A stretch of DNA of 14,419 bases from NCBI GenBank assembly GCA_903929065.1, contig CAIYTJ010000690.1, forward strand, positions 1 to 14,419. The letters are read 5' to 3'. The notes below the pieces were generated by a model, which worked only from the letters and a program-made list of their open reading frames with translations, did not search any database and had not been told where the DNA came from. Made by a program: the position numbers and the translations under genes. The DNA is from an uncultured Bacteroidales bacterium (GTDB lineage: Bacteria; Bacteroidota; Bacteroidia; Bacteroidales; Paludibacteraceae). Positions 1-5,188 of this stretch are shown piece after piece (position 1 is the first letter of the stretch; each line of letters starts with the position of its first letter).

Positions 1-10
1 ACAATCAATC

Positions 11-475
11 ATGGCAAACACCTATTTACAAATGCATATTCATTTGGTTTTTGCAACTAAAAACCGTAACGCTTTTATTAAAAAAGAATGGAAAGATGAC
101 CTTGAAAAATACATAACTGGTATTGTTCAAAATAAAAAACATAAAATGCTGGCAATAAAGTCGGTTTCAGATCATATTCATATCTTTATTGGGTATAATG
201 TCAATCAACTAATACCTGATCTGGTTGAAGAGATTAAGACATCGACCAATCAATGGATTAAAGTCAACCAATTGTCTCCATTCAAATTTGAATGGCAAAA
301 GGGTTATGGTGGATTTTCTCATTCTCATTCACAGGTAGAAATTGTGTCGAATTATATTATGAATCAGGAGGAGCATCACAGGAAAAAAACATTCAAAGAA
401 GAGTATTTGAAAATGTTGAAAGATAATGGGATTGAGTTTAGGGAAGAATATGTATTTGAATTTTTTGATGATTGA
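11..475 (+). CDS. IS200-like / REP-associated (RAYT-type) tyrosine transposase
   Basis: This 154-aa protein is a Y1 HUH single-strand transposase of the IS200/IS605 TnpA family. The metal-binding HUH motif is visible as DHIHIF (H55 and H57). The catalytic tyrosine is probably Y115, in the context NYIMNQEEHH, followed by the basic C-terminal segment normal for the family. The length matches full-size TnpA, so the gene looks intact. In the family these enzymes cut and rejoin single-stranded DNA at hairpins through a 5'-phosphotyrosine link. No tnpB partner follows. Instead, a cluster of short palindromes starts 18 nt after the stop, the arrangement typical of RAYT genes, which are thought to mobilise REP sequences. 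Only 10 nt are visible upstream, so the left end and any REP there cannot be seen. Family call is secure; RAYT versus ordinary IS200 is inference. Confidence 0.9.
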   Translation: MANTYLQMHIHLVFATKNRNAFIKKEWKDDLEKYITGIVQNKKHKMLAIKSVSDHIHIFIGYNVNQLIPDLVEEIKTSTNQWIKVNQLSPFKFEWQKGYGGFSHSHSQVEIVSNYIMNQEEHHRKKTFKEEYLKMLKDNGIEFREEYVFEFFDD

Positions 476-493
476 GAAATTTTGAAATATCGC

Positions 494-658
494 GGTGCGC
501 TGCACCTACAAATATTCTGGTGCGCTGCACCAAATATGAGCTGCAAATACAGGATGCGCTGCACCAAATGAGAACATTCACCATTATATTTGTAGGGTCG
601 GAGACCCGATTATATTTGTAGAAAATAATATAAGAGATGTCGGTAGGTGCAGAGCACC
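494..658. repeat. Cluster of five short REP-like palindromes downstream of the transposase
   Basis: Five 13-nt palindromes with a 5-bp stem and 3-nt loop lie at 494-506, 519-531, 553-565 (one stem mismatch), 595-607 and 646-658. The first three read GGTGCGCTGCACC or a one-base variant on +, so they are inverted relative to the fifth, GGTGCAGAGCACC. The fourth is the compensated variant GGGTCGGAGACCC. Read in the common orientation, copies 1, 4 and 5 carry the tetranucleotide GTAG at the 5' foot of the stem. Copy 4 is flanked by a 13-nt direct repeat, ATTATATTTGTAG, at 583-595 and 609-621. Compensating stem changes, opposite orientations and a GTAG foot are hallmarks of REP elements moved by RAYT transposases. 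Mobility is inferred. Confidence 0.7.
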
Positions 659-674
659 GTTATATTAGTAAAAA

Positions 675-800
675 AATAATCACACACTCCTTCTCGTCGA
701 AACGTTGGGGGGAGATTAAATACCTCACCATGCCGCTCGGCCTTGCTGCTTGGCTTGCCAAGAATCATGCGGCAGCAAATAAACAGAGGATGCATTTATA
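675..800. other. Gene-free GC-richer block with a nested hairpin
   Basis: This part of the 476-844 intergenic region is visibly richer in G and C than its surroundings. It contains a nested hairpin: TTGCTGC (743-749) can pair with GCAGCAA (772-778), and within it TTGGC (750-754) pairs with GCCAA (757-761) around a 2-nt loop. A 61-codon open frame crosses the block on the minus strand, but it is low in gene-like features and runs into the REP cluster, so I do not call it a gene. The block may be a degraded mobile or repeat element. No promoter matching the TAnnTTTG pattern is visible before the next gene. Confidence 0.35.
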
Positions 801-844
801 ACTAAATTGAAAAAGAATATAGTAAACTACAAAATTATGGAAAT

Positions 845-1534
845 ATGAAAACACGAAAGATTTGTTTTGTTGCACTTTTGATGATGTCAACAGTGACGTT
901 ATTTGGTCAGGATAGGCCGCCCATCATTACATTCGGTCCTAATTCATATGAAGTTGATTTTTCCTTTGATAAAAGGTACAAAAAAGAGTACGCACATTCT
1001 TATAACGACATTGAAGGAAGTCCCTATTTAAACAATGAATTTGTGAATGGGATATTTTATATAAAGGATACTGTCGCTATCAAACTTCCGATTCGATATA
1101 ATATCTACTCTGACCAAATGGAATATCAGTCAAAAGGGGAAAATTATGTGGTGGGCAGTCCTCAAAACATTTCACGGGTAGTATTGGGTGAATCCGAATT
1201 TATCTATTTACCCCTTATCAGAAAAAGCGGCTTTTTTGAGTTATTTGTATCGGGCAAATGTAAGCTGGTTCAAAAAATGAGAGTGGACTTTATACCTTCA
1301 GAGGGCTCTAAACCCATAGTAGGAATGACAAAGGCCAGGTTTGAAAGATTTCCAGATGTATTCTACGTGGTGAATAACAAAGACGAGACACTCAGAATAG
1401 GGAATATGAAATCAGTGCTGACTGCATTGCAGGATAAAAAATCAAAAGTTGAATCTTTTATTAAAAAGGAAAGAATAAGAAATACCAAAAAAGAAAATCT
1501 CATTAAAATAATCAACTATTATAACAGCCTGTAA
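845..1534 (+). CDS. Secreted protein of unknown function, 229 aa
   Basis: I do not recognise a named family. The N-terminus is a clear Sec signal peptide: a basic start (MKTRKI), a hydrophobic stretch to about residue 20, and likely cleavage after FGQ near residue 22. No lipobox cysteine is present, so the product is probably periplasmic rather than a lipoprotein. The middle (about 60-170) alternates short hydrophobic and polar stretches, including PIRYNIYSDQMEYQSKG and an LGESEFIYLPL segment, suggesting an all-beta fold. The last 40 residues are rich in Lys and Arg and probably helical (KKSKVESFIKKERIRNTKK), ending LIKIINYYNSL. The start at 845 is preferred because it places the signal peptide exactly at the N-terminus. 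The gene stands alone, 49 nt before the VF530-type gene. Confidence 0.85.
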   Translation: MKTRKICFVALLMMSTVTLFGQDRPPIITFGPNSYEVDFSFDKRYKKEYAHSYNDIEGSPYLNNEFVNGIFYIKDTVAIKLPIRYNIYSDQMEYQSKGENYVVGSPQNISRVVLGESEFIYLPLIRKSGFFELFVSGKCKLVQKMRVDFIPSEGSKPIVGMTKARFERFPDVFYVVNNKDETLRIGNMKSVLTALQDKKSKVESFIKKERIRNTKKENLIKIINYYNSL

Positions 1535-1544
1535 CGCATTGCGG

Positions 1545-1564
1545 ATTCCGGTCAAGCCCGGAAT
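1545..1564. repeat. Short palindrome ATTCCGG / CCGGAAT between genes
   Basis: A 7-bp perfect hairpin, ATTCCGG (1545-1551) and CCGGAAT (1558-1564), has a 6-nt loop TCAAGC. It sits just after the stop of the secreted protein and 19 nt before the next start codon. No T-tract follows directly, so it is a weak candidate for a terminator. Sequences of the form ATTCCGG-TCAAG-CCCGGAATGACA resemble dispersed intergenic palindromes found in many bacterial genomes, so a repeat element is more likely. Confidence 0.5.
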
Positions 1565-1583
1565 GACAGAATAAAAAATACAA

Positions 1584-1814
1584 ATGACAGAACAAACCAC
1601 CGATCCGTTACACGGCGTAACACTAAAAACGATACTGGAGCAACTGGTAGCTCACTACGGTTGGGAGGAGTTGGATAAACGCATCCGGATTAATTGCTTC
1701 AGTATCAATCCGAGTATCAATTCCAGTCTGAAGTTTCTGCGAAAGACGCCCTGGGCCAGAACCAAGGTGGAGGAATTGTATGTGGAGTTTATCCGTTCTG
1801 AGAAAATGAAATAA
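1584..1814 (+). CDS. VF530-family (DUF2132) small protein, probable nucleic-acid binding
   Basis: This 76-aa protein matches the VF530/DUF2132 family along its whole length. Diagnostic features are the opening DPLHGVTLKTILEQLV, then YGWEELDKRI, INCFSINPSINSSLKFLRKTPWARTKVE and the closing YVEF. The family is small (usually about 70-80 residues), cytoplasmic, and mostly helical. Structural work on the Vibrio fischeri member suggested nucleic-acid binding, but no specific role is established. The gene lies between two secreted-protein genes with no obvious shared pathway. Its first three codons (ATGACAGAA) are duplicated 21 nt upstream, in frame but followed by TAA, so the upstream ATG at 1563 cannot be the start. 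Confidence 0.88.
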   Translation: MTEQTTDPLHGVTLKTILEQLVAHYGWEELDKRIRINCFSINPSINSSLKFLRKTPWARTKVEELYVEFIRSEKMK

Positions 1815-1894
1815 TGTTTTAATCCCGGCACGACTCTCTTATCAACTGTCGAAAACAAGTAAAAAAAGTAGTCTACAAATAAAAATCAAAAACC

Positions 1895-2902
1895 ATGATC
1901 AAAAATTTATCACTCTCGCTGGCACTGCTTACTCTGTTAAGTGTAACAACTGTAGCTCAAAAGACAAAGACTTCGACCAAAAAAGGGTCGTCAGCTCCGG
2001 CACAACTTTCGCCGGCCGAAAAAATGGGATATGCCCGAACCAGTAAGTATTGGGGCGCAGGCACTTACTATTGTTATGCCCCCGGCAGTGTAAATAACAA
2101 GATGGCAACTAATGCGGAATCGGCCATGCGCGATTTGATTGGACTCTTTGAAGCCGATTTTAATACAGAAATTTCCAAACAGGGTTTTATGGAAGTTCCC
2201 AAAAAGGAAGTGAAAAAATGGTTTAATGAAAACAACGGTAAGGATAAGGTTTTTTATTATTCTCACGACAAGAGTTATATTCTGCAACCCATTATTCAGG
2301 AACTGGAAAAAAGCCCGGCGATGGAAAATGGAAAGCCGGCCAAAGTATCGAATTCCCTGATGAGGTATGTGCTCCTTCCGAAAGAAGACTCTTTAAAAGT
2401 AATGGATGCCGTTTGGCAATATCTGCGCGACTTAAAAGAAATGAAAGTAATTTTGTCATCGTTTGGCAGCACATTTAAAAATGCTGACCCAAAATCGTAT
2501 CCGATACAGCGTGCCGGCTCAACAGGATGGACTTCGATGCGTGCCGGCACCTTTGTGCTTAAAATGGTTGATGGTAAACCGAAAGGTTACTGGGAGCGGA
2601 ATGAAGATATTGTCAGGCGAACCATTGGCAAGCCGGGATTTGAATTAAAGATTCTGGGGCAGGAACTCGGTTATGGATATGCTTTGAATGTAACGCTTCA
2701 AAAAGAAGGATATGTGTTGGAGTATTTTGTGAATGATATTTTCTTTAAAGAGTTGGAACCCGGCACTACCTGGCCCATGGAATATCCTTATAAGCTGAAA
2801 GAGTATCAAACTGCCGTTAAAATGGACAATGAATCATTGTACAAAAATGCTCCACTCCCACCGGTTTTGGAAGATTTGAATAAATTGCTGCATATAAAAT
2901 AA
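1895..2902 (+). CDS. Secreted protein of unknown function, 335 aa
   Basis: I do not recognise a named domain. The N-terminus is a Sec signal peptide (MIKNLSLSLALLTLLSVTT) with likely cleavage after VAQ near residue 22. A short Lys/Thr/Ser-rich linker follows (about 23-38, KTKTSTKKGSSAPAQ). The body (about 40-335) is a mixed-fold soluble region, with a helical part around 75-190 (for example LRDLKEMKVILSSFG) and a beta-rich part around 235-300 (RTIGKPGFELKILGQELGYG, then a segment ending YFVNDIFF). There is no lipobox, no further membrane segment and no recognisable catalytic motif. The gene is 80 nt from the previous one and 160 nt from the next, so it may be a single-gene unit. Codon use looks like its neighbours. 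Coding status is well supported by length and the signal peptide; the function is unknown. Confidence 0.88.
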   Translation: MIKNLSLSLALLTLLSVTTVAQKTKTSTKKGSSAPAQLSPAEKMGYARTSKYWGAGTYYCYAPGSVNNKMATNAESAMRDLIGLFEADFNTEISKQGFMEVPKKEVKKWFNENNGKDKVFYYSHDKSYILQPIIQELEKSPAMENGKPAKVSNSLMRYVLLPKEDSLKVMDAVWQYLRDLKEMKVILSSFGSTFKNADPKSYPIQRAGSTGWTSMRAGTFVLKMVDGKPKGYWERNEDIVRRTIGKPGFELKILGQELGYGYALNVTLQKEGYVLEYFVNDIFFKELEPGTTWPMEYPYKLKEYQTAVKMDNESLYKNAPLPPVLEDLNKLLHIK

Positions 2903-2904
2903 CT

Positions 2905-2957
2905 TTGTTTGATGTAGTCTCTTGGACTCTCGTTTGCAATGAGGGGGAGACAGAAAA
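2905..2957 (+). repeat. Diverged intergenic repeat, copy 1
   Basis: This stretch reads TTGTTTG, GATGTAGTC (2911-2919), a small hairpin AGTC (2916-2919) / GACT (2925-2928), then a TGAGGGGGA and ACAGAAAA tail. The same order of words occurs at 4196-4253, where the hairpin is longer. The shared words and the preserved hairpin position suggest two diverged copies of one intergenic element. It follows directly after the stop of the secreted-protein gene. The rest of the spacer, to 3062, holds only the short GCCYGTTGGGC repeat. Confidence 0.45.
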
Positions 2958-2966
2958 CAATAAAAA

Positions 2967-3017
2967 GCCTGTTGGGCAAAGAAGAAACAGAGATATTTAC
3001 ACCCGTTGGGCATAGTT
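2967..3017. repeat. Two copies of a GCCYGTTGGGC-type word
   Basis: The words GCCTGTTGGGCAAAG (2967-2981) and ACCCGTTGGGCATAG (3001-3015) match in most positions and each can form a tiny GCC/GGC or CCC/GGG hairpin around a GTT loop. They lie 34 nt apart in the spacer before the M23 peptidase gene. They could be another REP-like palindrome family or a pair of protein-binding half sites. Support is weak because the words are short. Confidence 0.3.
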
Positions 3018-3062
3018 TGTGTTTTTCGGCGTATTCCTGAATAAATTTTAAAGAAACTGGAT

Positions 3063-3734
3063 ATGAATGGATTGAAAAAAGGAATGATTGTCGTCCTGTT
3101 GATACTGTTGACAGGCGTTGTCGTGCGTGCAATTGATAAGAACAGTTATATCGAGGCAACGCGGTCGTATTATAAAGAAGCTTACCGGGAGATTAAACCG
3201 GCGAAGGTTGTAAGCGGTTGGATGGTTCCGTTTGATACCGGCAACCGGACCGATATACGGAGCATCCGGGTGGTAAGTGTTTTTGGCGATCATCGGGAAT
3301 CTTATTTGAAGGGGCATATTCATACTGCCACGGATTTGATTCCGGCAAAGAAGCAGGCACTGACCTATATTTATCCGATGGCGGTGGGAGTTGTTTGCTC
3401 CATTCACCTCGGTCATCCGCACAAAACGGTTGTAATCCGGCATTTGATGGCAAACGGACAAACTGTTTACACGTCGTACAAACATTTACAGGAAATATAT
3501 GTAACCGTAGGAACACAGGTGGATCAACAAACTAAAATAGCGCGCTTGTATACAGCTGCTGAAACCAAAAAATACCACGGCAATTACGACCATCTGCATT
3601 TGGAAATACGTAAATCGTTTTACGACTACGGTTGTGCCAGCTGGCTGACGATGAATAAAGAGGATTTGAACGAATTGTTCTACAATCCAATGGTGTTTAT
3701 GAAAAGTCATTTGGTGTTGGTTACTAAAATCTGA
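3063..3734 (+). CDS. M23 (LytM/lysostaphin-type) metallopeptidase, exported or membrane anchored
   Basis: This 223-aa protein is an M23-family zinc peptidase, a class that cleaves cross-bridge peptides in peptidoglycan. Residues about 8-23 form a signal peptide or N-terminal anchor. The zinc ligands are visible: HxxxD as H87 and D91 within KGHIHTATDL, and HxH as H177 and H179 in YDHLHLEIR. The catalytic-side histidine in the Y-x-H-L element is H141 (YKHLQEI). The family's usual glycine-rich loop before HLH is replaced by a longer polar stretch (about 162-175, YTAAETKKYHGNYD). All metal and catalytic positions are present, so the enzyme should be active. The ATG at 3063 puts the hydrophobic segment near the N-terminus. 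The DUF3303 gene follows after 21 nt, so the two are probably co-transcribed. Substrate is inferred from the family. Confidence 0.85.
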   Translation: MNGLKKGMIVVLLILLTGVVVRAIDKNSYIEATRSYYKEAYREIKPAKVVSGWMVPFDTGNRTDIRSIRVVSVFGDHRESYLKGHIHTATDLIPAKKQALTYIYPMAVGVVCSIHLGHPHKTVVIRHLMANGQTVYTSYKHLQEIYVTVGTQVDQQTKIARLYTAAETKKYHGNYDHLHLEIRKSFYDYGCASWLTMNKEDLNELFYNPMVFMKSHLVLVTKI

Positions 3735-3755
3735 CAGGTATTGATTATTAAGATT

Positions 3756-4043
3756 ATGGAAACCTATATGATAATTGAGCATTACAAACCCGGAAAAACG
3801 GAAGAAATATACAACCGCCTTTCGGAAAAAGGCAGAATGCTTCCAGACGGAGTAGAATTTGTAAATAGCTGGATAGAAGATAACCTTCAGAAGTGTTATC
3901 AGGTAATGAAAAGCGAAACTCCGGAAAAGTTGGATGAATGGATAAATAACTGGAAAGATCTGGTGGATTTTGAAATAATTCGGGTTCTCAGTTCGCAGGA
4001 GGCAAATGAAAAGGCTGGTGCATTAAAAGATAGAGATGCATAA
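3756..4043 (+). CDS. DUF3303-family small protein
   Basis: This 95-aa cytoplasmic protein matches the DUF3303 family. It has the family opening METYMIIEHYKPG, then EKGRMLPDGVEFVNSWI, KCYQVMKSETPEKLDEWI and NWKDLVDFEIIRVLSS. The family has a ferredoxin-like compact fold and no established function. The open frame can be extended five codons upstream to a TTG at 3741, but ATG at 3756 starts exactly where the conserved family sequence begins and is preferred. It lies 21 nt behind the M23 peptidase gene, suggesting a shared transcript, although no functional link is known. No terminator lies directly after it; the first strong candidate is about 360 nt downstream. Confidence 0.85.
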   Translation: METYMIIEHYKPGKTEEIYNRLSEKGRMLPDGVEFVNSWIEDNLQKCYQVMKSETPEKLDEWINNWKDLVDFEIIRVLSSQEANEKAGALKDRDA

Positions 4044-4134
4044 GCCACTGAGTGTATGCCCGGAAAGTTTAATTTCACCCTCCCCAAAATTTGTAACCAG
4101 TTTGGCGGAGTTCCTGATTAAGTCATGCTGAAAG

Positions 4135-4312
4135 GAAAGCTTTGCTTTCTATATCAAGAAATGAGAATTAAGAAGATATATTACAAGACAAAACCTTGTT
4201 TGTAACCCGATGTAGTCCGGAGAAAACTCCGAACTGAGAGGGAAATAACAGAAAAAAAATACAGGAAACCCTTCCCCCGATAAATCGGGTACTTCCCTTT
4301 AAAAAAGGGAAG
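4135..4312. repeat. Palindrome-rich gene-free region
   Basis: The 480-nt gap between 4044 and 4524 contains no convincing gene. In order it holds a GAAAGC/GCTTTC hairpin (4135-4149), an ACAAG/CTTGT hairpin (4183-4199), the second copy of the TTGTTTG-GATGTAGTC repeat with its CGGAG/CTCCG hairpin (4214-4235), a CCCGAT/ATCGGG hairpin (4276-4289) and a 9-bp CTTCCCTTT/AAAGGGAAG hairpin (4292-4312). The last two are adjacent and look like pieces of one dispersed intergenic repeat. None has a clean T-tract on the + strand. The density of different palindromes in one gap suggests repeated insertion of short elements. Confidence 0.5.
4196..4253 (+). repeat. Diverged intergenic repeat, copy 2
   Basis: This is the second copy of the element at 2905-2957: TTGTTTG (4196-4202), GATGTAGTC (4209-4217), a hairpin AGT-c-CGGAG / CTCCG-a-ACT (4214-4235) with an AAAA loop, then TGAGAGGGA and ACAGAAAA. 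It differs from copy 1 by a few-base insertion (TAACCC) before GATGTAGTC and by a longer stem. The preserved order of words argues for common origin. Confidence 0.45.
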
Positions 4313-4404
4313 ATTTACCAGTTAATGAAGCTTTCTGCATTAAATAAAATTTGTAGTTGATAGCTAATGCCTGAGTAATTTTGACAAGTTTGAGAAATGA
4401 AAAG

Positions 4405-4441
4405 AATCCATGCAGGCGATGTGGCTTGCGGGGATTTTTTT
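4405..4441 (+). terminator. Intrinsic terminator upstream of the DUF2147 gene
   Basis: AATCCATGCAGGC (4405-4417) pairs with GCTTGCGGGGATT (4424-4436) across a 6-nt loop, giving a 13-bp stem with one A-G mismatch and two G-U pairs. A run of seven T (4435-4441) follows directly. It would end transcripts arriving from the M23/DUF3303 unit and insulate the next promoter, 30 nt downstream. Confidence 0.7.
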
Positions 4442-4471
4442 GCTTTATAAGGTGTTTTATGCTCAAATTGA

Positions 4472-4501
4472 TTGCTTTTGTGCAAATAGTTTCTATCTTT
4501 G
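4472..4501 (+). promoter_or_regulatory. Bacteroidota-type promoter for the DUF2147 gene
   Basis: TTG (4472-4474), a 19-nt spacer and TATCTTTG (4494-4501) match the -33/-7 pattern of Bacteroidota primary sigma factors. Transcription would begin near 4508, leaving a short leader of about 17 nt before the ATG at 4525. Confidence 0.7.
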
Positions 4502-4524
4502 CTTAAATTTTAAACAAATACTTT

Positions 4525-4959
4525 ATGAGAACACTTCTTACAATGGCGCTTTTTATGGCTTTTTCACTGGCCGGTTTTGCGCAGGCTGATAAAATTGTCG
4601 GCAAATGGAAAACAATTGATGATAAAGACGGCACAACCAAATCTATCGTTTATATTTTCAAAGCCACCAATGGCAGATATTACGGCAAAATTGAAAAGCT
4701 ATTCAAAGAACCGGAAAAACTATGTACGGAATGCGAAGGTTCAAACAAGAACCAGCCAATTCTGGGCATGATGATTATCAATAATCTGGTGGAAAAAGAC
4801 AACAAACTAACCGGTGGAACAATACTTGACCCAAAAAACGGGAAAGTTTATAAATGCAATATCAGCCTTGAAGCGGGTGGCGAGAAGTTAAATGTTCGCG
4901 GTTCACTCGATAAGGGCGGATGGATTGGCCGCTCACAAACCTGGATTAAGGTTAAATAA
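4525..4959 (+). CDS. Secreted DUF2147-domain protein
   Basis: This 144-aa protein has a signal peptide (MRTLLTMALFMAFSLAGFAQ, probable cleavage after residue 20), followed directly by a DUF2147 domain. Family marks are IVGKWKTIDDKDGTTKSIVYIF, the YYGKIEKLF segment, a paired-cysteine loop LCTECEG, ILGMMIINNL, GGTILDPKNGKVYKCNISLE, the LNVRG element and GRSQTWIKV at the end. The family is a small periplasmic beta-barrel-like fold, possibly lipid or ligand binding, with no established reaction. A consensus promoter lies just upstream, so it is transcribed on its own. The first hairpin after the gene is at 5068-5085, beyond a new promoter. The two cysteines in the CTEC motif could form a disulfide or bind a metal; this is inference. 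Confidence 0.9.
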   Translation: MRTLLTMALFMAFSLAGFAQADKIVGKWKTIDDKDGTTKSIVYIFKATNGRYYGKIEKLFKEPEKLCTECEGSNKNQPILGMMIINNLVEKDNKLTGGTILDPKNGKVYKCNISLEAGGEKLNVRGSLDKGGWIGRSQTWIKVK

Positions 4960-4990
4960 GTTTAATTCAGCAAAATAATCGACAAACATG

Positions 4991-5021
4991 TTGTACAACA
5001 TAAAAATTAGCCTTACTTTTG
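4991..5021 (+). promoter_or_regulatory. Bacteroidota-type promoter upstream of a structured leader
   Basis: TTG (4991-4993), a 20-nt spacer and TACTTTTG (5014-5021) fit the TTG-N19-21-TAnnTTTG pattern seen at other genes here. The predicted start near 5028 gives a leader of about 160 nt before the gate-domain protein gene at 5189, with a hairpin in its first 60 nt. An 8-codon frame, MVLDLRLI, starts at 5035 inside this leader. Confidence 0.65.
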
Positions 5022-5048
5022 TACTGTGTTTTTCATGGTATTAGATTT

Positions 5049-5105
5049 AAGGTTAATTTAAAGATTGGGTTGTCGTGAGACAACCTTTCTTGTTTTAATT
5101 ACCTT
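5049..5105 (+). promoter_or_regulatory. Nested-stem RNA element with an intrinsic-terminator-like hairpin
   Basis: GGTTGTC (5068-5074) pairs perfectly with GACAACC (5079-5085) around a GTGA loop, which is of the GNRA type, and is followed by a T-rich run (TTTCTTGTTTT, 5086-5096). Around it AAGGTTAATT (5049-5058) can pair with AATTACCTT (5097-5105) with one bulged base. The inner hairpin looks like an intrinsic terminator, for the DUF2147 transcript or for a roughly 65-nt RNA made from the promoter at 4991-5021. It could also act as an attenuator for the downstream membrane protein. The structure is seen; the role is inferred. Confidence 0.55.
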
Positions 5106-5188
5106 CGACACTTAAAGAGGAGAAAAGATTCAATAACAAAGACAGAAGATTAAAGACTTAGTACAAAAAAACACAAAACTTTATACCG

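Noticed and set aside
494..658. CRISPR array
   Set aside because: The palindromes are only 13 nt, unevenly spaced, in both orientations and without cas genes; a REP cluster explains them better.
1..660. Complete IS605-type element with a tnpB partner
   Set aside because: No tnpB frame follows and no defined element end can be seen; only 10 nt exist upstream.
610..795. 61-codon minus-strand frame over the GC-richer block
   Set aside because: It runs into the REP cluster, has no recognisable domain and no promoter, and looks like a chance frame in repeat sequence.
2296..2550. Minus-strand frames inside the 335-aa secreted protein gene
   Set aside because: They lie wholly within a well-supported gene and show no domain or signal.
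3741..3755. TTG start five codons upstream of the DUF3303 gene
   Set aside because: Family sequence begins at the ATG at 3756; the extra residues MIIKI are not part of the conserved start.
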